NCBI GenBank assembly: GCA_001464895.1
Contig: LNEE01000002.1
Span: 1-33,929 of the forward strand
DNA: 33,929 nucleotides
Direction: 5' to 3'
Source: Betaproteobacteria bacterium Ga0077532
Lineage (GTDB): Bacteria; Pseudomonadota; Gammaproteobacteria; Burkholderiales; Ga0077523
Positions 8,126 through 18,612 of the stretch are shown here, piece after piece. Both the position numbers and the translations under genes were made by a program. Numbering within the stretch: the stretch's first letter is position 1; each line of letters opens with the position of its first letter. The notes beneath the pieces are model-generated. The model made no database searches and was not told the DNA's origin. It saw only the letters and a program-made list of their open reading frames with translations.

Positions 8126-8468
8126 GGCATCACCGATGGGCTCTTGGATGTGTTGTGGGGCTTTTGCGGGGCTGTCGGGCGGTCTCTCTCAGTCCCTGTT
8201 TTTGGGGGGCTCATGGACTACTGTTTTCGGGCTCTTTTCAGTGCCCTTTTGCCCACTCCTTCCCTCGATTTCAGAATATCACAGTCTTGTTTGGATTGGC
8301 CTTTTCGTGCGTCGCACAATGCGGTGAGAAGGGGCGGTGACCGTGCTTCGGGAGAGGCTCGCGTGTTAGCATCCACGTTTTTTCCGGGTGGCTTCGTCGG
8401 GGTTCATCCCGTCCCCGAAACGGCCTCGGCATCGTGCCGCGCCACACCCGCGTCCCTAGAAAGAGCCC
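8126..8468. promoter_or_regulatory. Divergent control region between OmpA-family gene and gyrA
   Basis: 343 bases without a gene, expected to hold divergent promoters. A weak plus-strand candidate is TTGGAT (8291-8296) and CACAAT (8315-8320) with an 18-base spacer. The gyrA leader contains a short hairpin, TCGGGG (8397-8402) with CCCCGA (8413-8418). No convincing minus-strand -35/-10 pair was found. All promoter calls here are low confidence. Confidence 0.3.
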
Positions 8469-11117
8469 ATGGAGCAATTCGCGAAGGAAACCCTGCCGAT
8501 CTCGCTCGAGGAGGAGATGCGGCGTTCGTACCTCGACTACGCGATGAGCGTCATTGTCGGGCGTGCCCTCCCGGATGTGAGGGATGGGTTGAAACCGGTG
8601 CATCGCCGAATCCTCTTCGCGATGCACGAGGCGAACATCCAATGGAACCGGCCATACGTGAAGTGCGCGCGGGTTGTCGGCGACGTGATGGGCAAGTTCC
8701 ATCCGCACGGCGACAATGCGATCTACGACACGCTGGTGCGGATGGCGCAGGACTTCAGCCTTCGCTACACGCTTATCGACGGTCAGGGCAACTTCGGATC
8801 GGTGGACGGCGATAATGCCGCGGCTATGCGTTACACGGAGTGCCGCCTCGAACGCATCACCACCGAATTGCTGGCCGACATCGACAAGGAAACCGTCGAC
8901 TTCGGTCCGAACTACGACGGCAAGGAGCTCGAGCCGCTCGTCCTTCCGTCCCGCCTCCCGAACCTCCTGATCAACGGCTCCGCCGGCATCGCCGTCGGCA
9001 TGGCCACGAACATCCCGCCCCACAACATCTCGGACGTCCTGGATGCGTGTCTCAAGCTCCTTCACGAGCCCGAGACGACGTTGGACGAGATCATCGAGAT
9101 CATCAAGGCGCCGGATTTCCCGACGGCCGGCATCATCCACGGTACCTCCGGCGTGATCGAGGGATACCGTACCGGCCGCGGCCGGGTGGTGATCCGCGCG
9201 CGCGCGCACTTCGAGGACATGGAGAAGGGCGTGCGGCAGGCCATCATCGTGGATGAACTGCCTTACCAGGTGAACAAGGCGCAGTTGCTCATCCGGATCG
9301 GTGAACTCGTCCGCGAGAAGCGCCTGGAGGGCATATCCGATCTGCGCGACGAATCCGACAAGTCGGGCATGCGGGTCGTCATCGAACTGAAGCGCGGCGA
9401 GATGCCGGAAGTGGTCCTGAACAATCTGTACAAAGAAACGCAGATGCAGGACACCTTCGGGATGAACATGGTGGCACTGGTCGACGGCCAGCCACGCCTG
9501 CTCAACCTCAAGGCATTCATCGAAGCTTTCCTGCGCCATCGGCGCGAGGTCATCACCCGACGCACCGTCTACGATCTGCGCAAGGCCCGCGAACGGGGGC
9601 ATGTCCTGGAGGGCCTCGCCGTCGCGCTTTCGAATGTCGACGAGATCATCGAGATCATCAAGGCCGCGCCAGCGCCGGCGGAAGCCAAGGTCCGCCTCAT
9701 GGGACGCACATGGCGCTCAGTACTCGTCGAGCAGATGCTCGAGCGCGCGGGCGCCGCCGCGTTCCGGCCCGAGGGTCTTGCGGCGGAGTTCGGCATGGGG
9801 CCGGAGGGTTATCGCCTCTCTGAAGTCCAGGCGCAGCGCATTCTCGAGATGCAGCTCCAGCGCCTGACCGGCCTGGAGCAGGACAAGATCACCGGCGAGT
9901 ATCGCGACGTGATGGACGTCATTTCCGACCTCCTGGACATCCTCGAAAAGCCGGAGCGCATCACGTCGATCATCGCCGACGAACTGGCCGCCCTGAAGGC
10001 GCAGTACGGCGACGCCCGACGCAGCGAGATCAACGTCCACGTGTCCGACATCGGGATCGAAGATCTCATCACGCCCGAAGATCTCGTCGTGACGCTCTCG
10101 CACACCGGCTACATCAAGTCCCAGCCCCTGGCGGACTACCGGGCCCAACGACGCGGCGGACGCGGCAAGCTGGCGACGGCGACGAAGGAAGACGATTTCA
10201 TCGACAACCTCTTCATCGCCCATACGCATGACTACATCCTCTGCTTCTCCAACCGGGGAAGGGTGTACTGGATCAAGGTCTACGAGGTCCCGCAAGGTGG
10301 GCGGCACAGCCGCGGCAAACCCGTCGTCAATCTCTTCCCGCTGCAGGAAGGCGAAAAGATCAACGTCGCACTGCCGGTCCGCGAGTTCGATGATCGCCAC
10401 TTCATCTTCATGGCGACCAGCAATGGCACCGTGAAGAAGACACCGCTCACAGAGTTCTCGCGCCCACGGCCCAGCGGCATCATCGCTGTCGATCTCGACG
10501 AGGGTGACTTCCTGATCGGCGCCGCCATCACCGACGGCAGTCAGGATGTGCTGATGTTCTCGGACGGCGGGAAGGCGGTGCGATTCGCTGAACAGGACGT
10601 CCGCCCCATGGGCCGTACGGCGCGCGGTGTTCGCGGCATGCGTCTCTTGAAGGAGCAGCGCGTGATCTCGCTGGTGGTGGCGTCCGACCCGTCGCAGACG
10701 GTGCTGACTGCCACCGAGAACGGCTATGGCAAGCGGACGCCGATCGCCGACTACACCCGTCATGGGCGGGGCACGCAAGGAACGATCTCCATCCAGACGA
10801 GTGCCCGGAACGGCAGCGTGGTCGCGGCGCGGCTTGTCAGCGAGGACGACGAGATCATGCTCATCACGACCGGCGGCGTACTCATCCGCACGCGGGTATC
10901 GGAAGTGCGCGAGATGGGTCGTGTCACGCAGGGCGTCACGCTCATCGACCTCGATGCCGGTGAAAAACTCGCCGGGCTCGAGCGGGTCGTCGAGAAGGAC
11001 GAGGAGGGCGCGGGCGGTGATGTCGACGCTGAAGATGATCCAGTCGACGGCGAAGACATCGAGGCGTCGGCGGGCGACGAGGGCGCAGAGCGGCCCGACC
11101 GGGACGGACAGGACTGA
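8469..11117 (+). CDS. gyrA: DNA gyrase subunit A
   Basis: 882-residue breakage-reunion subunit of DNA gyrase, which introduces negative supercoils together with GyrB. The winged-helix domain carries the catalytic Tyr122 in AAMRYTE. The quinolone-resistance region reads [10 protein letters not shown], and its numbering matches E. coli exactly: position 83 is Asn (codon 8715-8717) and position 87 is Asp. The coiled-coil tower spans roughly 330-500. The C-terminal beta-pinwheel (about 515-840) has the GyrA box QRRGGRGK near 560, which marks it as gyrase rather than topoisomerase IV ParC. The last 40 or so residues are an acidic tail, which in other gyrases tunes supercoiling. Its TGA overlaps the serC ATG (TGATG), suggesting coupling. 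The start at 8469 fits the conserved opening [17 protein letters not shown]. Confidence 0.98.
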   Translation: MEQFAKETLPISLEEEMRRSYLDYAMSVIVGRALPDVRDGLKPVHRRILFAMHEANIQWNRPYVKCARVVGDVMGKFHPHGDNAIYDTLVRMAQDFSLRYTLIDGQGNFGSVDGDNAAAMRYTECRLERITTELLADIDKETVDFGPNYDGKELEPLVLPSRLPNLLINGSAGIAVGMATNIPPHNISDVLDACLKLLHEPETTLDEIIEIIKAPDFPTAGIIHGTSGVIEGYRTGRGRVVIRARAHFEDMEKGVRQAIIVDELPYQVNKAQLLIRIGELVREKRLEGISDLRDESDKSGMRVVIELKRGEMPEVVLNNLYKETQMQDTFGMNMVALVDGQPRLLNLKAFIEAFLRHRREVITRRTVYDLRKARERGHVLEGLAVALSNVDEIIEIIKAAPAPAEAKVRLMGRTWRSVLVEQMLERAGAAAFRPEGLAAEFGMGPEGYRLSEVQAQRILEMQLQRLTGLEQDKITGEYRDVMDVISDLLDILEKPERITSIIADELAALKAQYGDARRSEINVHVSDIGIEDLITPEDLVVTLSHTGYIKSQPLADYRAQRRGGRGKLATATKEDDFIDNLFIAHTHDYILCFSNRGRVYWIKVYEVPQGGRHSRGKPVVNLFPLQEGEKINVALPVREFDDRHFIFMATSNGTVKKTPLTEFSRPRPSGIIAVDLDEGDFLIGAAITDGSQDVLMFSDGGKAVRFAEQDVRPMGRTARGVRGMRLLKEQRVISLVVASDPSQTVLTATENGYGKRTPIADYTRHGRGTQGTISIQTSARNGSVVAARLVSEDDEIMLITTGGVLIRTRVSEVREMGRVTQGVTLIDLDAGEKLAGLERVVEKDEEGAGGDVDAEDDPVDGEDIEASAGDEGAERPDRDGQD

Positions 11118-12199
11118 TGGCACGCGTGTTCAACTTCAGCGCCGGACCGGCCGTGCTGCCGGAACCAGTGCTTGCGCAAGCGCGGGACGAGATGCTCGAT
11201 TGGCACGGCTCGGGCATGTCGGTGATGGAGATGAGTCACCGGGGCAAGGAGTTCGAGTCGATCATCGCGCAGGCCGAAGCAGATCTGCGCGAGTTGATGG
11301 GCATACCGGCGAACTACAAGGTGTTGTTCCTTCAAGGCGGTGCCACGCTGCAGTTCTCGATGGTGCCGGCCAACCTGATGGGCGTCGCCGGGCGCGCCGA
11401 CTACGTGCACACGGGCGAATGGGCGAAGAAGGCGATCGCCGAGGCCAAGAAGTACGGGGCGGTGCAGATCGCGGCTTCCGCAGAGGATCGCAACTTCAGC
11501 TACGCGCCGCCCCAGGCTGCCATGGTCCTGGATCCCAAGGCAGCCTATGTCCACGTGACCACCAACGAAACCATCGGTGGTGTCGAGTACCACTGGGTGC
11601 CCGAGACCGGCGCCGTGCCGCTGGTTGCCGACATGTCCTCGCACATCCTCTCGCGGCCCATCGACGTCTCCCGCTACGGCGTCATCTACGCCGGTGCGCA
11701 GAAGAACATCGGCCCGGCCGGACTCACCATCGTGATCGTCCGGGACGATCTCCTCGGCCATGCCGTAAAGGGCACGCCGACGATGCTCGATTACAAGGCC
11801 ATGGCCGACAACCAGTCCATGCTCAACACGCCGCCCACGTATGCCGTGTATATCGCCGGCCTCGTGTTCCAGTGGCTGAAGGGCGTCGGCGGACTCGCCC
11901 GGATGGAAGCGATGAACCGCGAGAAGGCCGGTCTGCTGTACGACGCGATCGACCGGGGCGGCCTCTACTCGAGCCCTGTGCAGAAGTCGGATCGCTCCCT
12001 CATGAACGTGCCGTTCCGCCTGAAGGACGAATCGCTCGACGATGCCTTCCTGAAGGAGGCGAAGGCAGCGGGCATGATCCAACTGAAGGGCCATCGCTCC
12101 GTCGGCGGAATGCGTGCCTCCATCTACAACGCCATGCCTCTCGAGGGTGTGCGCGCACTCGTGGCATTCATGGCCGATTTCGAAAGTCGCCATGGCTAG
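11117..12199 (+). CDS. serC: Phosphoserine aminotransferase
   Basis: 360-residue class V PLP enzyme converting 3-phosphohydroxypyruvate and glutamate to O-phosphoserine. It also acts on the equivalent intermediate of pyridoxal-phosphate synthesis. The opening [16 protein letters not shown] and the motif EMSHRGKEF are diagnostic. The PLP lysine is Lys196 in [12 protein letters not shown], and the C-terminal [16 protein letters not shown] is typical. Length is normal. It overlaps gyrA by one base and the following dehydrogenase gene by 8 bases, so the three are very probably co-translated. The adjacent gene makes the substrate of this enzyme. Confidence 0.97.
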   Translation: MARVFNFSAGPAVLPEPVLAQARDEMLDWHGSGMSVMEMSHRGKEFESIIAQAEADLRELMGIPANYKVLFLQGGATLQFSMVPANLMGVAGRADYVHTGEWAKKAIAEAKKYGAVQIAASAEDRNFSYAPPQAAMVLDPKAAYVHVTTNETIGGVEYHWVPETGAVPLVADMSSHILSRPIDVSRYGVIYAGAQKNIGPAGLTIVIVRDDLLGHAVKGTPTMLDYKAMADNQSMLNTPPTYAVYIAGLVFQWLKGVGGLARMEAMNREKAGLLYDAIDRGGLYSSPVQKSDRSLMNVPFRLKDESLDDAFLKEAKAAGMIQLKGHRSVGGMRASIYNAMPLEGVRALVAFMADFESRHG

Positions 12200-13373
12200 G
12201 TTCAGTGTGCTCACGCTGAACAGCATCTCTGCCAGGGGATTGTCCCGCCTGCCCGCCGAGATGTTCACGCACAGTTCCCATGAGACGGCGCCGGATGCGA
12301 TCCTGCTGCGCTCGCACGACATGCATGCCATGGATGTCCCTGCGTCCGTTCTGGCCGTCGGGCGTGCCGGCGCTGGCACGAACAACATCCCGGTGCCGGC
12401 GCTCAGTGCCCGGGGCATCCCCGTGTTCAATGCGCCCGGCGCCAATGCCAACGCCGTGAAGGAACTTGTCCTCACCGGGCTGTTGATGGCCGTCCGGAAC
12501 GTCGGCCCCGCGATGCGATTCGTCGAGGGGCTGACGGCCGAGGGTGCGGCACTCGACAAGCAGGTCGAGGATGGCAAGAAGCACTTCGCCGGCATCGAAC
12601 TTCCCAATCACACGCTGGGTGTCGTGGGGCTGGGGCGCATCGGCAGTCTCGTCGCGGACGCCGCGATCAAGCTCGGCATGCACGTCGTCGGTTACGACCC
12701 CGAGATCACCGTCGATGCCGCCTGGAGTCTGCCGTCGCAGGTGCGCAAGGCGCATTCGGTCGAGGAGCTGTTGCGCACCTCCGACTTCGTGTCGCTGCAC
12801 GTGCCGCAGGTCGCCGCAACGAAGCATCTGATCAACGGCGATCGCATTGCGCTGATGCGACACGGCGCGGTGCTCCTCAATTTCTCGCGCGAGGGCATCG
12901 TCGATGTGGACGCAGTGCTGTCCGGTCTCCAGACGAAGAAGCTTCGCGCCTACGTCTGCGATTTCCCGGACGCGCGTCTGCGGGGGCACCCGGGTGCCAT
13001 CGCGCTCCCGCATCTGGGGGCGTCCACGCGCGAAGCCGAAGACAATTGTGCCGTGATGGTGGTCGATCAACTGCGCGAGTATCTCGAGCACGGGAACGTG
13101 CGCAATGCGGTGAACTTCCCGGAAGCCGTGATGCCTCGGGAGTCTCCCTTCCGCGTCGGCATCGCGAATGCGAACGTCCCCAACATGCTCGGCCAGATCT
13201 CGACCGCCATGGCGCAGGCCGGGCTCAACATCCACAACATGCTGAACAAGTCCCGCGGTGACATGGCCTACACGCTGGTGGACGTGGACAGCCCCGTGAA
13301 GGCGGGCGTGGTTCGGGCGCTCGGCGAGATTGCCGGAGTGCTGTCTGTGCGGTATCTGCCTGCGGGAAGCTGA
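12192..13373 (+). CDS. serA: 3-Phosphoglycerate dehydrogenase family protein with ACT domain
   Basis: 393-residue D-2-hydroxyacid dehydrogenase expected to oxidise 3-phosphoglycerate with NAD in the first step of serine synthesis. The NAD-binding motif GLGRIGS is at 146-152 with Asp169 after strand 2, consistent with NAD preference. The catalytic Arg233 (NFSREGIVD) and His274 (LPHLGAST) are present. The place of the usual catalytic Glu (FPTEP in E. coli) reads FPDAR, with Ala261 at the Glu position. Residues about 320-390 form an ACT domain ([20 protein letters not shown]), the usual serine-sensing module. I chose ATG 12192 because conserved sequence starts there; the open frame back to 12114 is serC read out of frame. 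It overlaps serC by 8 bases. This short ACT-only form resembles PGDHs I recall from Bacteroidetes and Firmicutes. Confidence 0.85.
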   Translation: MARFSVLTLNSISARGLSRLPAEMFTHSSHETAPDAILLRSHDMHAMDVPASVLAVGRAGAGTNNIPVPALSARGIPVFNAPGANANAVKELVLTGLLMAVRNVGPAMRFVEGLTAEGAALDKQVEDGKKHFAGIELPNHTLGVVGLGRIGSLVADAAIKLGMHVVGYDPEITVDAAWSLPSQVRKAHSVEELLRTSDFVSLHVPQVAATKHLINGDRIALMRHGAVLLNFSREGIVDVDAVLSGLQTKKLRAYVCDFPDARLRGHPGAIALPHLGASTREAEDNCAVMVVDQLREYLEHGNVRNAVNFPEAVMPRESPFRVGIANANVPNMLGQISTAMAQAGLNIHNMLNKSRGDMAYTLVDVDSPVKAGVVRALGEIAGVLSVRYLPAGS

Positions 13374-13378
13374 GGTCC

Positions 13379-14446
13379 ATGGACGACGACATCGGACGTC
13401 TGCGCGATCGCATCGACGAGATCGATGCGAAGGTGCTCGAGTTGGTGAGTGAACGGGCGCGATGCGCGCACCGGATCGGCGAGCTGAAGGGAGGCGCGGC
13501 GGTCTATCGTCCGGAGCGAGAGGCACAGGTGCTTCGGCGCCTCCGCGATCTCAACCGGGGCCCGCTGCCCGGGGAATCGGTCGAGCACCTCTTCAAGGAA
13601 GTCATCTCGGCGTGCCGTGCCCTCGAACGCACGATGCGCGTGGCCTATCTGGGCCCCCGTGGCACCTACAGCGAGGAAGCGGTCCGCAAGCAGTTCGGTA
13701 GTCACGCCGAGGGTGAGCCCTGCGCCTCCATCGTCGAAGTGTTCCAGCGCGTGGAGTCCGAGGGGGCCGGCTATGGCGTCGTGCCCATCGAGAACTCCAC
13801 CGAGGGCGGTGTCGGTCTCACGCTCGACCGTCTCGTGTCCAGCGGGCTGCGCATCTGCGGCGAGGTGCTGCTGCCGATCCATCACTGCCTGCTCTCCAAG
13901 GCAGCCGCAATCGCCGATGTCTCGCGCGTCTACGCTCACGCGCAGTCCCTCGCCCAGTGCAACGGCTGGCTCGCAAGGCATCTACCTTCCGCGGACCGGA
14001 TTCCCTGCTCGTCGAATGCCGAGGCGGCACGTCGTGCATCGCAGGAGGGCGGCGCGGCCGCCATCGCATCGCGTGCGGCAGCCGAGTTGTACGAGATGAC
14101 CGTGCTCGCTGCCAATATCGAGGACCAAGCCAACAACACGACGCGGTTCGTCGTGATCGGTGACCAGGATGTCGCGCCTTCGGGTCGCGATCGCACCTCC
14201 GTCGCCATGGCGGCGCCGAACCGGCCCGGCGCCCTGCATGAACTGCTCGGCCCCCTCGCCGAGCACAACGTGAGCATGTCGCGCTTCGAGTCCAGGCCCT
14301 CCGGGACCGGGCTCTGGGAGTACGTGTTCTTCTTCGACGTCGAAGGCCATCAGCAGGACACCGCCGTGGCGGCGGCCCTCGCCGAGGTGCGTGCCCGCGC
14401 CGCCTTCGTCAAGATCCTCGGGTCCTACCGAGTGGCTGCCTCCTGA
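13379..14446 (+). CDS. pheA: Chorismate mutase / prephenate dehydratase (P-protein)
   Basis: 355-residue bifunctional enzyme turning chorismate into prephenate and then phenylpyruvate, for phenylalanine. An AroQ-type chorismate mutase occupies about 1-85 (RLRDRIDEIDAKVLELVSE, then the conserved Arg/Lys positions). The prephenate dehydratase domain (about 87-265) begins RVAYLGPRGTYSEEA and holds the catalytic-type motif NNTTRFVVIG. A C-terminal ACT domain (about 275-350) contains GALHELL and ESRPSGTG, the phenylalanine-binding ESRP motif, so feedback inhibition is expected. The gene starts 5 bases after the dehydrogenase stop, with GAGG just ahead, and is followed after 2 bases by hisC. Confidence 0.97.
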   Translation: MDDDIGRLRDRIDEIDAKVLELVSERARCAHRIGELKGGAAVYRPEREAQVLRRLRDLNRGPLPGESVEHLFKEVISACRALERTMRVAYLGPRGTYSEEAVRKQFGSHAEGEPCASIVEVFQRVESEGAGYGVVPIENSTEGGVGLTLDRLVSSGLRICGEVLLPIHHCLLSKAAAIADVSRVYAHAQSLAQCNGWLARHLPSADRIPCSSNAEAARRASQEGGAAAIASRAAAELYEMTVLAANIEDQANNTTRFVVIGDQDVAPSGRDRTSVAMAAPNRPGALHELLGPLAEHNVSMSRFESRPSGTGLWEYVFFFDVEGHQQDTAVAAALAEVRARAAFVKILGSYRVAAS

Positions 14447-14448
14447 AC

Positions 14449-15564
14449 ATGATCGACGCCTGCGAAACCTCACCTTCCTGGATCCGCGCCATCGCGGCCT
14501 ACGTGCCCGGCAAACCCGCCCAGGAGCTCGCCCGCGAGATGGGGCTAGACGAGAAGAACATCGTCAAGCTCGCCTCCAATGAGAATCCCCTGGGTCCGGG
14601 TCCCGCCGCGCTGGCAGCGATGCAGTCGGCGATCGTGGACATCGCCCGCTATCCGGACGGCAACGGCTTCGAGTTGAAGGCCGCCATCTGCCGGCATCAC
14701 GGCGTCGACGCCGCCCGCATCGTCCTGGGCAACGGCTCCAACGATGTGCTCGAACTCGTGGGGCGGACTTTCCTCACGCCGGGCACCAGCGCCGTCTACT
14801 CGCAGCACGCATTCGCCGTCTATCCCTTGACCGTGCAGGCGCAGGGTGCGACGCACATCCAGGTGCCGGCGAAGGATCACGGGCACGACCTCGACGCCAT
14901 GGCCGCCGCCGTGCGCGACGACACACGCATCGTCTTCGTCGCGAACCCGAACAATCCGACCGGCACTTTCGTTTCCGGCGAGGCGCTTCACCGGTTTCTG
15001 AAGCGCGTACCTGCCCGCGTGATCGTCGTACTGGACGAGGCCTACACCGAGTTCCTGCCCGACGCCGATCGCTACGACAGCCTGCAATGGCTCGCATCGT
15101 TCCCGAACCTCGTCGTCTCGCGCACGTTCTCCAAGGCGTACGGACTCGCGGGCCTGAGAGTGGGGTTTGCACTGGCGCATCCCGATGTGGCCGACCTCAT
15201 GAACCGCGTGCGCCAGCCCTTCAACGTCAACAGCGTGGCGCAGGCGGGTGCGGTGGCGGCGCTGGGAGATCTCGACTACCTCGCCCGCAGCCGCGCCCTG
15301 AACACGGAAGGCATGCAGCAGATCGTCACGGGGACCGCACGCCTGGGTCTGGCGCACCTGCCATCCCGTGGAAACTTCGTGTGCGTTCACGTCGGTGCGG
15401 CCAGTGAGATCTATGGTCAGCTGCTGAAGCGCGGCGTCATCGTCCGTCCTGTCGCCGGCTACGGGATGCCCGAGTGGCTCCGCGTGAGCATCGGACTGCC
15501 GGCGGAGAACGAGCGTTTCCTGGTCGCTCTCGGCGAGATCGTCCAGCCCTCGGCGCACCGGTAA
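14449..15564 (+). CDS. hisC: Histidinol-phosphate / aromatic aminotransferase
   Basis: 371-residue fold-type I PLP aminotransferase. The PLP lysine is Lys229 in SRTFSKAYGLAGLRVGF. Other family motifs are KLASNENPLGP (40-50), NPNNPTG (166-172) and VVLDEAYTEF (193-202). It transfers an amino group to imidazole acetol phosphate. Because it lies between pheA and tyrA, it probably also aminates phenylpyruvate and hydroxyphenylpyruvate, as many HisC2-type enzymes do; that is inference from context. The start is 2 bases after the pheA stop. Confidence 0.95.
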   Translation: MIDACETSPSWIRAIAAYVPGKPAQELAREMGLDEKNIVKLASNENPLGPGPAALAAMQSAIVDIARYPDGNGFELKAAICRHHGVDAARIVLGNGSNDVLELVGRTFLTPGTSAVYSQHAFAVYPLTVQAQGATHIQVPAKDHGHDLDAMAAAVRDDTRIVFVANPNNPTGTFVSGEALHRFLKRVPARVIVVLDEAYTEFLPDADRYDSLQWLASFPNLVVSRTFSKAYGLAGLRVGFALAHPDVADLMNRVRQPFNVNSVAQAGAVAALGDLDYLARSRALNTEGMQQIVTGTARLGLAHLPSRGNFVCVHVGAASEIYGQLLKRGVIVRPVAGYGMPEWLRVSIGLPAENERFLVALGEIVQPSAHR

Positions 15565-15574
15565 GGTCAGGTCG

Positions 15575-16456
15575 ATGCAGCCTGTCCGGCGACTTGCCGT
15601 CATCGGCGTTGGGCTCATCGGCGGGTCGTGCGCACTGGCTTTGAAGCGGGCTGGCATGGTCGAGCGCGTGGTTGGCATCGGGCGCGGCGCGGCGAATCTC
15701 GAGCGAGCGATGGCGCTGGGTGTGGTCGACGAGGTGTCCACGGATGTGGCGCGTGGCGTGGATGGCGCGGATGTCGTTCTGGTGACGACCCCGGTGGGGC
15801 AGATGGGTCCCATCTTCGATGCGCTCCGCAGCGCCGTCGCACCGGACGCCGTGATCACGGACGGTGGCAGCACGAAGCGCGACGTCGTCGCAGCCGCCCG
15901 CGAGCGATTGGTTGAACGCCTGCCGCGCTTCGTGCCAGCGCACCCCATCGCCGGCGCCGAGCGTTCCGGGGCCGATGCCGCGCGAGCCGATCTCTTCGTT
16001 CAGCGCCACGTCGTCCTCACCCCACTCCCCGAGACGGTTCCGGATGCCGAGGCGCGCGTGCGCGCGCTGTGGTCGGCCTGCGGTGCGAGGGTGTCCTCTT
16101 TGACTCCGGAGCAGCACGACGGTGTCTTCGCTGCGGTGAGCCACCTGCCGCACGCGCTGGCCTACGCGCTCGTGCAGATGGTGGCCGAACGCGCGGACGC
16201 CGGGCTGCTCTTCAGCTTCGCCGCCGGCGGATTCCGCGACTTCACCCGGATCGCCTCCAGTTCACCGGAGATGTGGCGGGACATCTGCCTCGCCAACCGC
16301 GATGCGCTCCTCGCCGACCTCGACGCCTACAACGCCATGCTGGCGCGTCTCCGTATGCTGCTCGACCGCGCCGATGGCGAGGGTCTGGAGCGCCTTTTCA
16401 CCAGTGCGCGCGATGCCCGCGATGCCTGGCTCCGATCGATGGAGACACCGCAGTGA
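15575..16456 (+). CDS. tyrA: Prephenate dehydrogenase
   Basis: 293-residue TyrA-type dehydrogenase that oxidatively decarboxylates prephenate (or arogenate) on the tyrosine branch. The nucleotide-binding motif GVGLIGGS is at 11-18. Conserved motifs are [18 protein letters not shown] and [12 protein letters not shown], the last including the catalytic-type His. There is no C-terminal ACT domain, so control is probably not through that module. The stop overlaps the GTG start of aroA-cmk by 4 bases (GTGA), so the two are translationally coupled. Cofactor choice (NAD or NADP) and prephenate versus arogenate preference cannot be decided from what I can see. Confidence 0.95.
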   Translation: MQPVRRLAVIGVGLIGGSCALALKRAGMVERVVGIGRGAANLERAMALGVVDEVSTDVARGVDGADVVLVTTPVGQMGPIFDALRSAVAPDAVITDGGSTKRDVVAAARERLVERLPRFVPAHPIAGAERSGADAARADLFVQRHVVLTPLPETVPDAEARVRALWSACGARVSSLTPEQHDGVFAAVSHLPHALAYALVQMVAERADAGLLFSFAAGGFRDFTRIASSSPEMWRDICLANRDALLADLDAYNAMLARLRMLLDRADGEGLERLFTSARDARDAWLRSMETPQ

Positions 16457-18423
16457 CCGGCCGTACCTTTCCCGATTTTCTCGACCTTCCGCCGCTTGCG
16501 TCTGCTGCCGGCACAGTCCGACTACCTGGTTCGAAGAGCATCTCGAACCGGACGCTGCTGCTCGCTGCACTGGGGCGCGGCACGACCCGGGTGTGTGATG
16601 TCCTGGATTCGGACGACACGCGACGGATGCTCGAAGCGCTGGTCGCCCTGGGCGTGAACGTCTCCGGTGACGCCGCCAAGGGCGAGGTGGTCGTCGAGGG
16701 TTGCGCCGGCCGGTTTCCGGTCGCATCGGCCGCCTTGTTTCTCGGCAATGCGGGCACGGCGTTCCGACCCCTGACGGCGGCGCTCGCCATGACCGGCGGA
16801 ACCTACGAACTCTCCGGCGTGCCGCGCATGCACGAGCGCCCGATCGGCGATCTCGTCGATGCGCTTCGCGGGCTGGGTGTGCAGGTGGACTATCTGGGCA
16901 ACGATGGCTTTCCCCCGCTGCGTGTCCGCGGCGGCGAGATCGACCTCTCGCGGCCGGTGCGCGTGCGCGGCGACGTGTCCAGCCAGTTCCTGACGGCACT
17001 GCTGATGGCGCTGCCGGTGACAGGCCGTGCGGCGGTCATCGAGGTCGACGGGGAACTGATCTCCCGGCCCTACGTCGAGATCACCCTCGCACTGATGGCG
17101 CGCTTCGGCGTGACGGTCGAGCGTGAGGGCTGGTCATGCTTCCGCATTCCCGGTGGTGCCGCGTACCGGAACCCGGAATCGGTGCATGTCGAGGGGGACG
17201 CCTCGGGAGCCTCGTACTTCCTGGCGGCCGGTGCCATCGGGGGTGGGCCGGTCCGGGTGGAAGGCGTGGGGCGGGACAGCATCCAGGGCGATGTGCGTTT
17301 CGCGGACGCTCTCGAGACTCTGGGTGCACGCATCACCTGGGGCAGCAACTGGATCGAGGCGAGAGCCCCGGAGTCCGGTCGTCTGAAGGCTTTCGATCTC
17401 GATCTGAATCACATTCCGGATGCCGCAATGACGCTGGCCGCCGCGGCGCTCTTCGCCGACGGTCCCTGCGCCTTGCGGAACGTCGCGAGCTGGCGCGTCA
17501 AGGAGACCGACCGTCTCGCCGCGATGGCGATCGAGCTTCGCAAGGTGGGCGCCGAGGTCGAGGAGGGGGCTGACCACCTTCGGATCACGCCGCCCCGGAG
17601 CCTGCGCAGTGCCGTGATCCATACGTACGACGATCACCGGATGGCGATGTGCCTGGCCCTCGCCACGCTGGGCGGCATCCCGCTCCGCATCGATGATCCC
17701 GGTTGTGTTGCCAAGACCTTCCCCGAGTTCTTCGAGGCGTTCGCCGCGCTGACGGTGGCGCGATCGATACCCGTGATTGCCATCGATGGCCCCGCAGCTT
17801 CCGGCAAGGGAACCGTGGCCGAGATGGTCGCGAAGGTGCTCGGATTCCGCTATCTCGACAGCGGCGCCATGTACCGTCTCGCGGCCTATGCCGCGCTCCG
17901 CGCAGGGGTCGCCCTGAATGACGAGGCCGGGGTTGCGTCCTTGGCGCGCCAGATGAACATCGATTTCTCCAATCGCCAGGTGCATCTGGACGGCGAGGAT
18001 GTGACCGACGCGATCCGCACGCCGAACGTCTCCGCCGCGGCATCCCGCATAGCCGCGCTGCCGGCGGTCCGCTCGGCGCTTCTCTGGGCACAGCAGTCGT
18101 TCCGCGCCGCTCCGGGTCTGGTTGCGGAGGGGCGTGACATGGCATCCGTCGTGTTCACCGATGCCGATCTGAAAGTCTTCCTCACGGCGAGTGTCGAGGC
18201 GAGGGCCCAACGCAGACATAAACAGTTGATGGACAAAGGAATGCATGCTAGCGTTACGGCCCTTTCGCAGGAGATCGCGGAGCGGGATGCGCGTGACAGC
18301 CAGCGGGCGGTCGCACCGATGTCCCAGTCCGAAGATTCCCTGCTCCTGGACACCACAGAGATCGGCCCGCAGGAGGCCTGCGATCGAGTGCTCGGGTGGT
18401 ATCGGCAGAGAGCAGGACGGTAG
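16453..18423 (+). CDS. aroA-cmk: Fused 3-phosphoshikimate 1-carboxyvinyltransferase / cytidylate kinase
   Basis: One open frame of 656 residues joins two enzymes. Residues 1-435 are EPSP synthase (phosphoenolpyruvate plus shikimate-3-phosphate), with PGSKSISNR (25-33), [10 protein letters not shown] (98-107), [15 protein letters not shown] including the catalytic Asp323, RVKETDRL (348-355) and TYDDHRMAM. Residues 438-656 are CMP/dCMP kinase, with the P-loop GPAASGKGT (446-454), YLDSGAMYR, and [17 protein letters not shown]. No stop or frameshift separates them; the linker is only a few residues. I chose GTG 16453, overlapping the tyrA stop, because GGAG lies 8 bases upstream and the conserved sequence starts soon after. 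Such AroA-Cmk fusions are known in Betaproteobacteria. The open frame upstream to 16069 is tyrA read out of frame. Confidence 0.95.
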   Translation: MTGRTFPDFLDLPPLASAAGTVRLPGSKSISNRTLLLAALGRGTTRVCDVLDSDDTRRMLEALVALGVNVSGDAAKGEVVVEGCAGRFPVASAALFLGNAGTAFRPLTAALAMTGGTYELSGVPRMHERPIGDLVDALRGLGVQVDYLGNDGFPPLRVRGGEIDLSRPVRVRGDVSSQFLTALLMALPVTGRAAVIEVDGELISRPYVEITLALMARFGVTVEREGWSCFRIPGGAAYRNPESVHVEGDASGASYFLAAGAIGGGPVRVEGVGRDSIQGDVRFADALETLGARITWGSNWIEARAPESGRLKAFDLDLNHIPDAAMTLAAAALFADGPCALRNVASWRVKETDRLAAMAIELRKVGAEVEEGADHLRITPPRSLRSAVIHTYDDHRMAMCLALATLGGIPLRIDDPGCVAKTFPEFFEAFAALTVARSIPVIAIDGPAASGKGTVAEMVAKVLGFRYLDSGAMYRLAAYAALRAGVALNDEAGVASLARQMNIDFSNRQVHLDGEDVTDAIRTPNVSAAASRIAALPAVRSALLWAQQSFRAAPGLVAEGRDMASVVFTDADLKVFLTASVEARAQRRHKQLMDKGMHASVTALSQEIAERDARDSQRAVAPMSQSEDSLLLDTTEIGPQEACDRVLGWYRQRAGR

Positions 18424-18612
18424 AGCCAGGCAACGCACGCTCTGGCCGTCTCGGCAGGTACGCAGCAGCTGCAGCACCCCGTCAGACCAGTACCCAGTCG
18501 CCCCGACTGATGGCGCATCGATCCCGGATCGGGCGCACAGTCGAGAGGTGAGTTTTTTCAACCCGACCAGCCCGGGCACCCCAGCGTCCGGCCGCAGGAA
18601 ACCAACCAACCC

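Noticed and set aside
10760..12607. A 615-residue minus-strand open frame across gyrA, serC and serA
   Set aside because: It is antisense to three well-supported genes and has no motif of its own.
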